DNA of 64,000 bases, taken from positions 62,001 to 126,000 of the forward strand of contig NZ_PXYG01000007.1 in the NCBI RefSeq assembly GCF_003012775.1, in the 5' to 3' direction. Shown here in pieces: positions 1 through 8,692 of the stretch. The first letter of the stretch is position 1, and every line of letters begins with the position of its first letter. The notes below the pieces were generated by a model that was given only the letters and a program-made list of their open reading frames with translations, searched no databases and had not been told where the DNA came from. The position numbers and the translations under genes were made by a program. Source of the stretch: Zobellella endophytica. Lineage in GTDB: Bacteria > Pseudomonadota > Gammaproteobacteria > Enterobacterales > Aeromonadaceae.

Positions 1-523
1 CTTCCAGCGTCCGCAGGACCGGCTGGTGCTGATGGAACTGCACAACAACGAGGTGGACAACCTGCGCCACAACCTGGGCGGCGAGGGAGTGGCCATCCAC
101 CACCGGGACGGTTTCGAGGGCCTGGTGGGGCTGCTGCCGCCCACCCCCCGGCGCGGCCTGGTGCTGATCGACCCGCCCTACGAGCTGAAGGAAGACTACC
201 GGCGGGTGGCCGATACCCTGAACAAGGCCCGCCAGCGCTGGCCCATCGGCATCTATGCCATCTGGTATCCGCTGCTGGCGAAGCAGGCGGATCGCAGTGC
301 CGGCCTCAAGCAGGCCCTGGCCCGCTGCGGCTTCGAGCAGGTGCTGTGCGCCGAACTCAGCGTCGGCCCCCAGGCCGAGGACTTCGGCATGCATGGCTCG
401 GGCATGATGGTGCTCAACCCGCCCTGGAAGCTGGGCGAGCAACTGGGTGAACTGCTGCCCCGGCTGGCGGAGTGCCTGGGCCAGGACGGACAGGGGAACT
501 GGAAGCTGGAAGCCGAAAGCTAG
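1..523 (+). CDS. rlmJ: 23S rRNA (adenine2030-N6)-methyltransferase RlmJ, 3' part
   Basis: The gene is open from the left edge of the window (in frame from base 2), so about 173 C-terminal residues are seen of a family usually about 280 long. The motif IDPPYE is the DPPY catalytic motif IV of N6-adenine methyltransferases, and the flanking residues (VLMELHNNE before it, GSGMMVLNPPW after it) are typical of RlmJ. The enzyme methylates A2030 of 23S rRNA in the cytoplasm. The last codons (Leu-Glu-Ala-Glu-Ser) and the TAG stop lie inside degenerate copies of the heptamer repeat that follows, so the C-terminus appears to have been rewritten by the repeat. Confidence 0.9.
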   Translation, partial: FQRPQDRLVLMELHNNEVDNLRHNLGGEGVAIHHRDGFEGLVGLLPPTPRRGLVLIDPPYELKEDYRRVADTLNKARQRWPIGIYAIWYPLLAKQADRSAGLKQALARCGFEQVLCAELSVGPQAEDFGMHGSGMMVLNPPWKLGEQLGELLPRLAECLGQDGQGNWKLEAES

Positions 524-590
524 AAGCGGGAAGCGGGAAGCGGGAAGCGGGAAGCGGGAAGCGGGAAGCGGGAAGCGGGAAGCGGGAAGC
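502..590. repeat. Heptanucleotide tandem repeat (GAAGCGG)n
   Basis: Nine perfect copies of the 7-mer AAGCGGG run from 524 to 586, followed by AAGC. Reading the same phase backwards gives degenerate units GAAGCTG (502), GAAGCCG (509) and AAAGCTA (516) inside the end of rlmJ. The same 7-mer recurs at 20296-20340, again directly after a stop codon. This is a simple-sequence array whose copy number is probably variable. No promoter or terminator role is evident. Confidence 0.9.
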
Positions 591-596
591 TTGCAG

Positions 597-967
597 GCCT
601 GACTCTTGGTCACAAGTTTTTGTTGACGTTTGATGAGGTGTAGACCGTCAGCCAAAGGGCACAACTCCGCCAACACGCTATGAATACCTCCCTGTACGCT
701 CTCTGTTTCATCCCTGAAACAGAAGGCCGGCTGAGTTGTGCCCTTTGTCCTCCCTAACTGCCCCGCAGCCGCCTGTTGGCACCACCTTCAGACGGCTGCG
801 GGGCTTGAAAAAGAGGCAACAGGGATGGCCTCCGCCGACCGTCACATGCCAGGGATGGCATATGAGAGCCTACATGGATGTACTTGCGGCGTGTCGGAGG
901 AGGCGGCCCTGTTGCCTCTTCTCTGCGTCAAATCACAGACTGTCAGACTTGTAACCAAGAGTCAGGC
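597..967. repeat. MITE-like palindromic element with terminal inverted repeats
   Basis: A 371-bp non-coding block bounded by 21-bp inverted repeats (597-617 and 947-967, 20 of 21 matching, starting GCCTGACTCTTGG). It contains three further perfect stems: 653-666 with 734-747 (14 bp, itself enclosing an 8-bp stem 703-710/715-722), 761-771 with 793-803 (11 bp), and 811-824 with 907-920 (14 bp). The last stem encloses the small palindrome ATGCCA-GGGA-TGGCAT (846-861). The 811-920 module is shared with the element at 7362-7586. No transposase is encoded, so it is best read as a non-autonomous or structural intergenic repeat. Confidence 0.75.
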
Positions 968-990
968 TGGAGGCGGGAAGCGGAAAACAT

Positions 991-1875
991 CTAGTTTCCG
1001 GCTTCCCCGTGCAGCCAGTCGCAGAAGGTACGGATCTGCAACCGGCGGGGCGAGTCGGGGCGCCACACCAGGTAGTACTGGTGCAGGGGCTTGAGCTCAG
1101 GGGCGAAGGGGCGGCACAGCCGGCCTTCGCGCAGCAAATCCTCCACCAGCACCGAGCGGCTCAACGCCACCCCCTGCCCCGCCAGTACCATGTCCAGCCC
1201 CAGGCTGCCGTCGTCCACCACCAGTTGCCGGCACTGGCCGAGCAGCGCCTGCTTGCCCGCCAGCGCCAGCCAGTTGGCCCAGCTGACACCCGCGTATTCG
1301 GGGCCCGCCACCAGGGGCACCCGGGCCAGATCCTCGATACGGCGAAGCCGGGGCGCCAGCTGCGGGCTGCACACCGGAAAGGCGGTGTCCGCCATCAGGT
1401 ATTCGCAGGCCAGTTCCGGGTAGTCGCCCAGGCCGTAACGGATGGCCAGGTCGGTCTTGCCGGCGCCGAAGTCGGCCAGTTGCTGGCTGGGCTGCAGCCG
1501 GATTTCGATACCGGGATGGGCCTCGGTGAAACGCCACAGCCGGGGCATCAGCCAACGGGCCGCCAGCGACGGCAACACGCTGATCGACAGCGGGCCGCTG
1601 TCCGGCGTGCCGAGGTGTTCCAGTCCCTGCTGCAACAACGCCAGCCCCTGCTCCACAAAGGGCAGCAACTGTTCTCCCTGCCCGGTCAGCAGCATGCTGG
1701 CCCCGCTGCGATGGAACAGACGGCAGCCCAGGGATTGCTCCAGGTTGCGGATCTGCTGGCTCACCGCCGCCTGGGTCACGCACAGCTCGGTGGCGGCGGC
1801 GGAATAGCTCTGGTGGCGCGCCGCCACCGCGAATACCCGCAACCCGCTCAGCCGGCTTGCCGTCAGTCGCCGCAC
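991..1875 (-). CDS. LysR-family transcriptional regulator, GcvA-like
   Basis: A 294-residue LysR-type regulator with an N-terminal winged HTH (about residues 8-66: TASRLSGLRVFAVAARHQSY, then TQAAVSQQIRNLEQ) and a C-terminal effector-binding domain of periplasmic-binding-protein fold. The 'LRVFAVAARHQSYSAAA' opening and overall length resemble the GcvA/AmpR-type subgroup. Target genes are unknown. It lies 18 bp downstream of the acyltransferase gene on the same strand and may be cotranscribed with it. The effector cannot be read from the sequence. Confidence 0.85.
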   Translation of the reverse strand: MRRLTASRLSGLRVFAVAARHQSYSAAATELCVTQAAVSQQIRNLEQSLGCRLFHRSGASMLLTGQGEQLLPFVEQGLALLQQGLEHLGTPDSGPLSISVLPSLAARWLMPRLWRFTEAHPGIEIRLQPSQQLADFGAGKTDLAIRYGLGDYPELACEYLMADTAFPVCSPQLAPRLRRIEDLARVPLVAGPEYAGVSWANWLALAGKQALLGQCRQLVVDDGSLGLDMVLAGQGVALSRSVLVEDLLREGRLCRPFAPELKPLHQYYLVWRPDSPRRLQIRTFCDWLHGEAGN

Positions 1876-1893
1876 CCCCTCCTCCCGCTCTGC

Positions 1894-3000
1894 CTAGAGC
1901 CCCTTGTTCAGCACCGGCCGGGCATACATGGACAGCACCCGCTCACGCAGCTCGCCTGGGATCTGGGCCATATGGCGCTCGAATACCTCGACCGCCGCCG
2001 GATCCACCTGAGCGGTCTGGCCGGCGGCCAGCAGGTTGCTGGGGAAGAGGTGGTAGTTGCCGTGGATTTCCCGATCGATGGCCGCGGCCAGTTCGTCCGC
2101 ATTGTCGAAGTCGCCGTGCACCGGCTGGCCGAAGGTCACGTGCACCCGTCCCTTCTGGCCGACGATGCCCTGCACTATGCTCTGGATATCCTCGAACTCG
2201 CTCTTCTCGTAGGCGCCGTGGGTGGCCTTGGCGTGCAGCTCGCGGGCCTTGGCCAGATCGCCGGGATCGTATTCATAGGAAATGGACACCGGCACCAGGT
2301 TCAGGCTGCCGATATAGTCGTTGAACGGGATCTTCTGCCGCTTGCCTTCCATGTAGAACATCTTGAGGATGGCCGGGTCCGTCTTGTCGTCTCCGTCCTT
2401 GGCCCGCCCTTCCTTCTGGGCTATCCAGATGGAATGGCCGTCGTCGATGGAATGGCGCAGGTAGGCGGACAGCTCGCTGAATGCCTTCATCATCTCCCGT
2501 GGCCCCCTGGCGGAGCGCTTGACGATAAAGCTCTTGTTCAGCTTCATCAGCTCGGTGGCGCAGGGCTTGCGCAACAGGTTGTCGCCGATGGCGATGCGCA
2601 CCGTGTCCAGGCCGTGGCTGTGCAGGCCCCAGTTGACGAACGCCGGATCCAGGGCGATATCCCGGTGATTGGAGATGAACAGGTAGCCCACCCCCGGCTT
2701 GAGCTGCTCCAGGCCGGAGTAGGTCACGCCGGAGGTGGTGTTGGCGATCATCTTTTCCATGTAGGTCGCCACTTCCAGCTGTACCTGGCGGATGCTGTTC
2801 ACCTTGCGCCAGCGCCAGCCGAGGTAGAGGCGGATCAGGGATCTGATGGCGGCCCCGCCCCAGCGGGACAGGGCAGCAAAGCGATACTTGGCGATGGCGC
2901 CGATAAACTCGTCGTCGCGGATCAGCCGCTGGATGGCGCCAGCGACCTCATCGTCCCGGTAGGGACGGATTTCTTTAAATACATCAGTGTCGGAAACCAT
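1894..3000 (-). CDS. PlsC-type acyltransferase domain protein
   Basis: About 368 residues. I start it at the ATG at 3000 (MVSDTDVFKEIRPY), which has AAGG eight bases upstream; an in-frame ATG 19 codons earlier lacks such support. A lysophospholipid-acyltransferase-like core is visible: SNHRDIALDPAF (equivalent to the catalytic His-containing motif I) near residue 120 and QKEGRAKDG (motif III-like) about 75 residues later. Family members transfer acyl chains to glycerol phosphates at the inner membrane, but this long subgroup is poorly characterised, so the substrate is not assigned. Divergent names for this family exist in databases; the acyltransferase motifs are the reliable part. Confidence 0.75.
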   Translation of the reverse strand: MVSDTDVFKEIRPYRDDEVAGAIQRLIRDDEFIGAIAKYRFAALSRWGGAAIRSLIRLYLGWRWRKVNSIRQVQLEVATYMEKMIANTTSGVTYSGLEQLKPGVGYLFISNHRDIALDPAFVNWGLHSHGLDTVRIAIGDNLLRKPCATELMKLNKSFIVKRSARGPREMMKAFSELSAYLRHSIDDGHSIWIAQKEGRAKDGDDKTDPAILKMFYMEGKRQKIPFNDYIGSLNLVPVSISYEYDPGDLAKARELHAKATHGAYEKSEFEDIQSIVQGIVGQKGRVHVTFGQPVHGDFDNADELAAAIDREIHGNYHLFPSNLLAAGQTAQVDPAAVEVFERHMAQIPGELRERVLSMYARPVLNKGL

Positions 3001-3085
3001 GACAGCCTTGGTTCTAGGGGACAAAAAACGCCCAGATTCTACACTCTTTGGCTGCAAACTCGAATGGTTAAGCGCAAAAAGCGGA

Positions 3086-3679
3086 TCAGCACCAGATCAT
3101 CAGCACGCTGGCCGCGGTCAGCAACGCCATCAGCAGGTTAAAACGCCGCCAGTCCCGTTCGCTGCGCAGCCAGCGCCGCACATGAATGCCGAACAGGGCC
3201 CACACATGGCCGGTCACCACCCCGAAAAACAGGAACACCGCCAGCACCATGACCGCCGACGGCCAGTATTGCTCGCCGGCCAGGGTAAAGCCGCTGATCG
3301 CCGATATCGCCATCAGCCAGGACTTGGGGTTGAGGAACTGAAACAGGGCGCCCTGGTGCCAGCGCATGCCCGGCTCAGCCTCCCGGCTCCCCGGCGGCGG
3401 TGCGCGGCCGATCCGGTACGCCAGCCACAGCAGATAACCGCTGCCGGCAATCTTGAGGCCCCATTGCAGCGCCGGCCAGCGCATGAACAGCTGGCCCAGC
3501 CCCAGGGCGGTGAGCAGCATCAGGGCCTGCAGGCCGAGCATGATGCCCAGCAGCAGCTTCAGCGTCGGCCGGTAACCGAAACGGGTACCGGAGCTGGTCA
3601 GCAGCATGTTGTTGGGGCCGGGGGTACCGCAGGTGGCCAAGGCGAAACCGGCCACGGAGCCGAGCAGGGCGAAATCCAT
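3086..3679 (-). CDS. LysE/RhtB family amino-acid exporter
   Basis: 197 residues starting at the ATG at 3679 (MDFALLGSVAGFALATCG). The family signature GTPGPNNMLL lies at residues 18-27, and the hydrophobic profile gives about six membrane segments, with FQFLNPKSWLMA (another LysE landmark) near residue 112. Such proteins export amino acids or their derivatives across the inner membrane. The open frame extends further upstream, but that extension is not LysE-like and overlaps the promoter side of the divergent yheT gene. The exported substrate is not predictable. Confidence 0.85.
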   Translation of the reverse strand: MDFALLGSVAGFALATCGTPGPNNMLLTSSGTRFGYRPTLKLLLGIMLGLQALMLLTALGLGQLFMRWPALQWGLKIAGSGYLLWLAYRIGRAPPPGSREAEPGMRWHQGALFQFLNPKSWLMAISAISGFTLAGEQYWPSAVMVLAVFLFFGVVTGHVWALFGIHVRRWLRSERDWRRFNLLMALLTAASVLMIWC

Positions 3680-3819
3680 GGTGTTCAATATGAATGGAAA
3701 GAAGAGCCTTGTTTTACTCGATTTTGTGCACGGCGCCCAGTATTTTGTTGGGACAATACCCGCGCCGGGTTCATACTGTCCCGGATCCCAGGCCGATATC
3801 AGCGTATTCACAGGAAGTT

Positions 3820-4788
3820 ATGATCCGCCCCAGCCAATTCAGCTCTCCCTGGTGGGCCCGCAACCCCCATGTACAGACCATACTGGCCAAGTACCTGCAC
3901 CGCACCGGGCTGCGTTACCGCAAGCAGCGGCTGGAGCTGCCGGATGGTGACTTCGTCGACCTGGCCTGGGGGCTGCCCGAACTCGATCCCGGCCGCCCGC
4001 TGGTGGTGCTGTTCCATGGCCTGGAGGGCTGTATCGACTCCCATTACGCCAGGGGCATGATGGCCGCGCTGCACGCCCGCGGCTGGCAGCCGGTGCTGAT
4101 GCACTTTCGCGGCTGCAGCGGCGAGCCCAACCGCTACCTGCAGGCCTATCATTCCGGCGCCATCGAGGATCCCCACTACCTGCTGCAACTGCTGCGCCGG
4201 CGCTTTCCCGACCGGCCCATGGCGGCCATCGGCTATTCCCTCGGCGGCAACATGCTGATCAACTACCTGGCGGCGCACCCGCGCAATCCCCTCTGCGCCG
4301 CCGCCGTCATTTCGGCTCCGCTGCAACTGGCCGCCTGCGCCGAGCGCATCAACCGGGGACTCTCCCGGCTCTACCAGGGCTATCTGCTCAACCGCATGAA
4401 ATACAACTGGCAGCAACGGCTGAGCCGCCACCCCGGCCACCCCTGGCAGGGCCAGCTGGCGGCCATCCGCAGCCTGCGCCAGTTCGACGACCAGATCACC
4501 GCGCCGGTGCACGGCTTCAAGGATGCCGACGACTATTACCAGCGCTGTTCCGGCCTGTACAAGCTGGCCAGGGTCGCCACCCCGACCCTGGTGATCCACG
4601 CGGCCGACGATCCCTTCATGTCGGACGCGGTGATCCCCGACGCCGCCCTGCTGCCGCCGATGGTGCACTACGAGCTGAGCCGGCACGGCGGCCATGTGGG
4701 TTTCATGCAGGGCCCGCCCTGGCGGCCCCGCTACTGGCTGGAACAGCGCATCCCCGACTGGCTGGAACGACACTGGCCCCCCTATTGA
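3820..4788 (+). CDS. yheT: Alpha/beta-fold hydrolase, YheT family
   Basis: 322 residues from the ATG at 3820, preceded by AGGAAG. It has the alpha/beta hydrolase layout: oxyanion-strand HGLEG, nucleophile elbow GYSLGGN (Ser near residue 143), acid near HAADDPFM and the late His in RHGGHVGF. YheT is a conserved hydrolase/esterase of unknown physiological substrate. It is followed after 9 bp by yheU and then prkB, the same order as in enteric bacteria next to crp, which supports the assignment. Confidence 0.88.
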   Translation: MIRPSQFSSPWWARNPHVQTILAKYLHRTGLRYRKQRLELPDGDFVDLAWGLPELDPGRPLVVLFHGLEGCIDSHYARGMMAALHARGWQPVLMHFRGCSGEPNRYLQAYHSGAIEDPHYLLQLLRRRFPDRPMAAIGYSLGGNMLINYLAAHPRNPLCAAAVISAPLQLAACAERINRGLSRLYQGYLLNRMKYNWQQRLSRHPGHPWQGQLAAIRSLRQFDDQITAPVHGFKDADDYYQRCSGLYKLARVATPTLVIHAADDPFMSDAVIPDAALLPPMVHYELSRHGGHVGFMQGPPWRPRYWLEQRIPDWLERHWPPY

Positions 4789-4797
4789 GGAAACCGC

Positions 4798-5022
4798 ATG
4801 ATTATTCCCTTTACCGAGCTGGGTGAAGATACCCTCAACAATCTGATCGAGCATTTCGTGCTGCAGGAAGGCACCGAGTACGGCGATCAGGATGTGCCGC
4901 TTTCACAAAAAGTTATTCAGGTTAAACAGCAGCTTAAATGTGGCGAAGCGGTCATCGTCTACAGTGAGCTGCACGAGAGCGTCAACATAGTGCCGGCGGC
5001 GCAGTTCCATCACAAACCTTGA
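4798..5022 (+). CDS. yheU: YheU family small protein (UPF0270)
   Basis: A 74-residue acidic protein ([20 protein letters not shown]...) with the conserved segments [10 protein letters not shown] and [22 protein letters not shown] that define this small family. GAGGAAACC lies just before the start. It sits between yheT and prkB as in other gammaproteobacteria, probably in one operon. The function is unknown. Confidence 0.88.
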   Translation: MIIPFTELGEDTLNNLIEHFVLQEGTEYGDQDVPLSQKVIQVKQQLKCGEAVIVYSELHESVNIVPAAQFHHKP

Positions 5023-5080
5023 CCTCCACCCGGCCCACTGCGTATAAACATTCACAGTTGAATCAATTACAGAGTCCATT

Positions 5081-5950
5081 ATGTCAGCCAAGCACCCCAT
5101 TATTGCGGTGACCGGCTCCTCCGGCGCCGGCACATCGACCTCGACCGATGTGTTCCAGTCCATGTTTGCCCAACTGGGGGTCAAGGCCGCGGTGGTGGAA
5201 GGTGACAGCTTCCACCGTTACACCCGCCCCGAGATGGACGTGGCCATTCGCCGGGCCCGGGAGCAGGGCCGGCATATCAGCTATTTCGGCCCGGAAGCCA
5301 ACGATTTCGAGCTGCTGGAGCAGTTCTTCAAGGAATACGGCGACACCGGCACCGGCCAGTTCCGCCGCTATCTGCACACCTTCGACGAGGCCGTGCCCTT
5401 CAACCAGATGCCGGGCACCTTCACCCCCTGGCAAAAGCTTGCCGACGACACCAACCTGCTGTTCTACGAGGGCCTGCACGGCGGCGTGGTCACCGAGGAT
5501 CAGAACGTGGCCCAGCATGTGGATCTGCTGGTGGGCATGGTGCCCATCGTCAACCTGGAGTGGATCCAGAAGCTGATCCGCGATACCGCCGAGCGCGGCC
5601 ATTCCCGGGAGGCGGTCACCGACTCCATCGTGCGTTCGATGGAAGACTACATCAACTTCATCACCCCCCAGTTTTCCCGCACCCATATCAACTTTCAGCG
5701 GGTGCCGACGGTGGACACCTCCAACCCCTTCAGCGCCAAGATCATCCCCACCCCCGACGAGAGCATGATGGTGATCCGCTTTCGCGGCATCAAGAAGGTG
5801 GACTTCCCCTACCTGCTGGCGATGATCGACGGCTCCTTCATGTCCCGGCGCAACACCATAGTGGTGCCCGGCGGCAAGATGGGCTTCGCCATGGAGCTGA
5901 TCCTGCGGCCGATGATCGAGCAACTGCTGGAAACCGGCAAGATCCGCTGA
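5081..5950 (+). CDS. prkB: Phosphoribulokinase-family P-loop kinase PrkB
   Basis: 289 residues, identical in length to the enteric PrkB. The P-loop GSSGAGTSTST lies at residues 12-22, and the conserved RPEMDVAIRRAREQGRHISYFGPEANDF region and DLLVGMVPIVNLEW follow. The family is named after Calvin-cycle phosphoribulokinase. No other Calvin-cycle gene is seen here, and the true substrate in heterotrophic gammaproteobacteria is unsettled. The gene is 58 bp after yheU and is followed by a 9-bp perfect hairpin. Confidence 0.88.
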   Translation: MSAKHPIIAVTGSSGAGTSTSTDVFQSMFAQLGVKAAVVEGDSFHRYTRPEMDVAIRRAREQGRHISYFGPEANDFELLEQFFKEYGDTGTGQFRRYLHTFDEAVPFNQMPGTFTPWQKLADDTNLLFYEGLHGGVVTEDQNVAQHVDLLVGMVPIVNLEWIQKLIRDTAERGHSREAVTDSIVRSMEDYINFITPQFSRTHINFQRVPTVDTSNPFSAKIIPTPDESMMVIRFRGIKKVDFPYLLAMIDGSFMSRRNTIVVPGGKMGFAMELILRPMIEQLLETGKIR

Positions 5951-5959
5951 ATACAACCA

Positions 5960-5981
5960 GGCCCGGTATCGCTACCGGGCC
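5960..5981 (+). terminator. Hairpin after prkB
   Basis: A perfect 9-bp GC-rich stem (GGCCCGGTA / TACCGGGCC) with loop TCGC lies 10 bp after the prkB stop. There is no U-tract after it, so it may be a transcript-end stabilising hairpin rather than a classical intrinsic terminator. Confidence 0.5.
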
Positions 5982-6065
5982 CCGGATTGATGACAACACC
6001 GTCTGTGTCACTGGTATAAGCCGGCCAAAGGGCCAGCTCCGCCGCCGGCCCCCGCTCAGGTCGAC

Positions 6066-6470
6066 TCAGGCGGCGCGGATCTCGAAGGAGGAAGACACTT
6101 CCACCGCCTTTTCCAGCATCTTCATCACCGAGCAGTATTTTTCCATCGACAGTTCCACCGCCCGGGCCACCTGCTTCTCGGGCAGATCCTGGCCGGTCAC
6201 CACGAAATGCAGCCGGATACGGGTAAAGACCCGGGGCGGGGTTTCGGCGCGATCCGCGTCCAGCTCCACCTCGCAACCGGTCACCTGCTGACGGCCCTTC
6301 TCCAGGATGGACACCACGTCGATGGCGCTGCAGCCACCGGCCCCCAGCAGCACCGCTTCCATCGGGCTCGGGCCCTTCCCCGGATTGGTGCCATCCAGCA
6401 CTAGCTTGTGGCCGGACTCGGACAGCCCTTCGAAACACATCCCTTCCAACCAGCGAACATTGGCTTTCAT
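6066..6470 (-). CDS. yhfA: OsmC family protein YhfA
   Basis: 134 residues from the ATG at 6470 (MKANVRWLEG), with GGGAG upstream; this start matches the enteric YhfA N-terminus better than an in-frame alternative four codons earlier. PSPMEAVLLGAGGCSAIDVV and MEKYCSVMKMLEKA carry the two redox-type cysteines of the OsmC fold (near residues 49 and 115). OsmC proteins reduce organic peroxides, but the YhfA branch is not well characterised. It is divergent from crp, as in E. coli. Confidence 0.88.
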   Translation of the reverse strand: MKANVRWLEGMCFEGLSESGHKLVLDGTNPGKGPSPMEAVLLGAGGCSAIDVVSILEKGRQQVTGCEVELDADRAETPPRVFTRIRLHFVVTGQDLPEKQVARAVELSMEKYCSVMKMLEKAVEVSSSFEIRAA

Positions 6471-6651
6471 AACGGCTCCCATTGAAAAACCCGCATTCTA
6501 GCCTATTGGCCGGATGCCGACGAGCCGGATAAAACCCCCAAGGCTCTTGATGGCAGGTCACAAGCCTTTTATGCTAGCGGACTATCCACGAAGTAAGGCA
6601 AGGCAGCCTGATCGCCAGGCTTTCAGCCCGCGTCAATCAAGAGGAAAGTTC

Positions 6652-7290
6652 ATGGTTATTGGCAAACCCCAAAGTGACCCTACCCTGGAATGGTTTTTGT
6701 CACATTGCCATATTCATAAGTATCCGGCAAAAAGCTCATTGATCCATGCGGGAGAAAAAGCGGAAACCCTCTACTACATCGTAAAAGGTTCGGTGGCCGT
6801 GCTGATCAAGGACGAAGACGGCAAGGAGATGATCCTGTCCTACCTGAACCAGGGCGACTTCATGGGCGAACTGGGCCTGTTCGAGGAAACCGAAAACCCG
6901 GTGCGTACCGCCTGGATCCGCGCCAAGACCCCCTGTGAAGTGGCCGAAATCTCCTACAAGAAATTCCGCCAGCTGATCCAGGTGAATCCGGAAATCCTGG
7001 TGCGGCTGTCGGGCCAGATGGCCAAGCGGCTGCAGAGCACCAGCCAGAAGGTGGGCGACCTGGCCTTCCTCGACGTGACCGGCCGCATCGCCGAAACCCT
7101 GCTCAACCTGGCCCGCCAGCCGGACGCCATGACCCACCCGGACGGCATGCAGATCAAGATCACCCGCCAGGAAATAGGCCAGATAGTGGGTTGCTCCCGG
7201 GAAACCGTGGGCCGCATCCTGAAGATGCTGGAAGAGCAGAACCTGATCTCCGCTCACGGCAAGACCATAGTGGTGTTCGGCACCCGCTGA
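6652..7290 (+). CDS. crp: cAMP receptor protein (CRP), global regulator
   Basis: 212 residues from the ATG at 6652 with GAGGAAAG upstream; longer in-frame starts are not CRP-like. The N-terminal cyclic-nucleotide domain includes MGELGLFEE and RTAWIRAKT (the phosphate-binding Arg is kept, with Thr in place of the usual Ser next to it). The dimer helix has QSTSQKV, and the C-terminal [23 protein letters not shown] holds the Arg/Glu/Arg recognition residues. It binds cAMP and controls carbon-source genes, plausibly including the hut and deo operons in this window. It is followed by a strong intrinsic terminator. Confidence 0.97.
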   Translation: MVIGKPQSDPTLEWFLSHCHIHKYPAKSSLIHAGEKAETLYYIVKGSVAVLIKDEDGKEMILSYLNQGDFMGELGLFEETENPVRTAWIRAKTPCEVAEISYKKFRQLIQVNPEILVRLSGQMAKRLQSTSQKVGDLAFLDVTGRIAETLLNLARQPDAMTHPDGMQIKITRQEIGQIVGCSRETVGRILKMLEEQNLISAHGKTIVVFGTR

Positions 7291-7312
7291 GCCGGCGTTT
7301 ACCGCCAACCAC

Positions 7313-7339
7313 AAAAAACCCGGGATTTCCCGGGTTTTT
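7313..7339 (+). terminator. Intrinsic terminator after crp
   Basis: A-tract, stem AACCCGGGA/TCCCGGGTT and T-tract, 22 bp after the crp stop. The flanking A and T runs make it usable on both strands. Confidence 0.9.
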
Positions 7340-7361
7340 ATCGTTTGGGCTGGTGCTCAGA

Positions 7362-7586
7362 GCCTGTTTGAAATTTTTTGAACTCGACCAATGTCGCCTG
7401 CTGGCGCTATCCCCCAGACAGCGCCGGGGCCTAAAAGAGGCAACAGGAGTTGCCGCCACCGACCGTCACATGCCAGGGACGGCATGTGCCGAGCGCCACA
7501 GGGATGTGCTTGCAGCGTGTCGGTGGAGGTAATCCTGTTGACTCTTCGCTCAGTAGTGGCAAGCTTCGTAGAGACTTTAAACAGGC
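7362..7586. repeat. Second copy of the dispersed palindromic element
   Basis: Non-coding block between crp and purC bounded by short inverted repeats (GCCTGTTTGAA at 7362-7372; TTTAAACAGGC at 7576-7586). Its core is a 13-of-14-bp stem (7435-7448 with 7533-7546) enclosing a segment nearly identical to that of the first element: both contain CGACCGTCACATGCCAGGGA and a GGCAT palindrome, then GGATGT and GCGTGTCGG. The outer ends differ from those of the first element, so the approximately 110-bp core is the conserved mobile or structural unit. Confidence 0.65.
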
Positions 7587-7588
7587 AC

Positions 7589-8692
7589 TCAGTCGATCAA
7601 GTCGTACTGGTCGCGCAGTATGGCGATGATATCCGCCTTGGGATGGTCGGACAGCGCCAGTTTCTGGCCGGTGATCTTCTCGGCGATGCCCACATAGGTG
7701 CGGGACACGTCCATCAGCACCTCGGCCGGCAGGGCGTTGTCCCGGGCCAGGGCCTCGCGCTCGGGCATGCGCTCCTTGTTGAGCAGGATATCCGGGTCCG
7801 GGAAGTGGTTGAGCAGCACCTGGCGGAAGTCCTCCTTGGAGTTCTCCACGATGCACCCTTCCCGCCAGGCGGGGCCGTCCCAGATGCGGGACGAGTCGGG
7901 AGTGCCCACCTCGTCCATGTAGATCAGCTTCTCGTTGCCCGCCGCGTCGGTGACGTAGCCGAACTCGAACTTGGTATCCACGAAGATCTGGTCGAGCCTG
8001 GCCAGCTCGTTGCTTATCACCTCGAAGCCTTCCTTCAGCAGCCGTTCGTACCGGGCGATATCGTCACGGCTCTTGAAGTTGAAGGCGGCGAAGTTGTCCT
8101 CGATGTTTCGACGGGTGATGTTGACGTCGTCCGCCTCCGGCACCCCGGGAATGCCCTTGAGGACCCCCTTGGTGGAGGGTGTCATCAGCAGTTCGGGCAG
8201 TTTCTGATCCTTTTGCAGGCCGTCCGGCAGGCGGATACCGCAGAATTCCCGTTCGCCCTTGGCGTAGCTGCGCCACATGGAGCCGGTGATGTACTGCCGG
8301 CAGATGGCCTCGATCTTCACCGGGGTAGCCTTCTGTACTATCCACACGAAGGGATGGGGGATATCCAGAATATGGCTGTCGGCCAGGCCCTGCTCGCGGA
8401 ACAACCTGAACCAGTGGTTGGAGATGGCATTGAGCGCCGCGCCCTTGCCGGGCACCCCGTTGAGACCGCCTTCTCCGTGCCAGATACAGTCGAAGGCGGA
8501 GATGCGATCGCTGATCACCATGATCGCCAGCGGCGCGTCGGCGGCCACGTTGTAGCCTTTTTCCCGGATCAGCCGGCGGCTGTCTTCTTCAGTCAGCCAG
8601 TAGACGGAGCGCACCTTGCCACTGTGCACCGGTTGGCGGGTACGGATCGGAAGGTCGTTGTTAACGGCCAATACCTTGTCTGCAAGACTCAT
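7589..8692 (-). CDS. purC: Phosphoribosylaminoimidazole-succinocarboxamide synthase (SAICAR synthetase)
   Basis: 367 residues, the long form typical of Vibrio and relatives rather than the approximately 237-residue E. coli form. It joins CAIR and aspartate with ATP in purine synthesis. The nucleotide-binding start [11 protein letters not shown] (residues 22-32), [17 protein letters not shown], and the later [28 protein letters not shown]-type region are all present. I use the ATG at 8692; a GTG one codon earlier is possible. The stop lies just beyond the repeat element at 7586. Confidence 0.94.
   Translation of the reverse strand: MSLADKVLAVNNDLPIRTRQPVHSGKVRSVYWLTEEDSRRLIREKGYNVAADAPLAIMVISDRISAFDCIWHGEGGLNGVPGKGAALNAISNHWFRLFREQGLADSHILDIPHPFVWIVQKATPVKIEAICRQYITGSMWRSYAKGEREFCGIRLPDGLQKDQKLPELLMTPSTKGVLKGIPGVPEADDVNITRRNIEDNFAAFNFKSRDDIARYERLLKEGFEVISNELARLDQIFVDTKFEFGYVTDAAGNEKLIYMDEVGTPDSSRIWDGPAWREGCIVENSKEDFRQVLLNHFPDPDILLNKERMPEREALARDNALPAEVLMDVSRTYVGIAEKITGQKLALSDHPKADIIAILRDQYDLID

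Noticed and set aside
524-590. CRISPR or origin iterons in the heptamer arrays
   Set aside because: Seven-bp units directly abut with no spacers, and no dnaA-box or replication gene is nearby.
736-1094. Short open frames inside the 597-967 palindromic element
   Set aside because: They cover inverted-repeat stems, differ in frame, and show no protein similarity.
1009-3141. A 710-codon plus-strand open frame opposite the LysR and acyltransferase genes
   Set aside because: Low-complexity composition typical of the reverse of GC-rich genes; both minus-strand genes have strong family motifs.
5081-5950. Calvin-cycle phosphoribulokinase implying autotrophy
   Set aside because: The protein is the PrkB type found next to crp in heterotrophic enterics; no Rubisco or other cycle genes are present.
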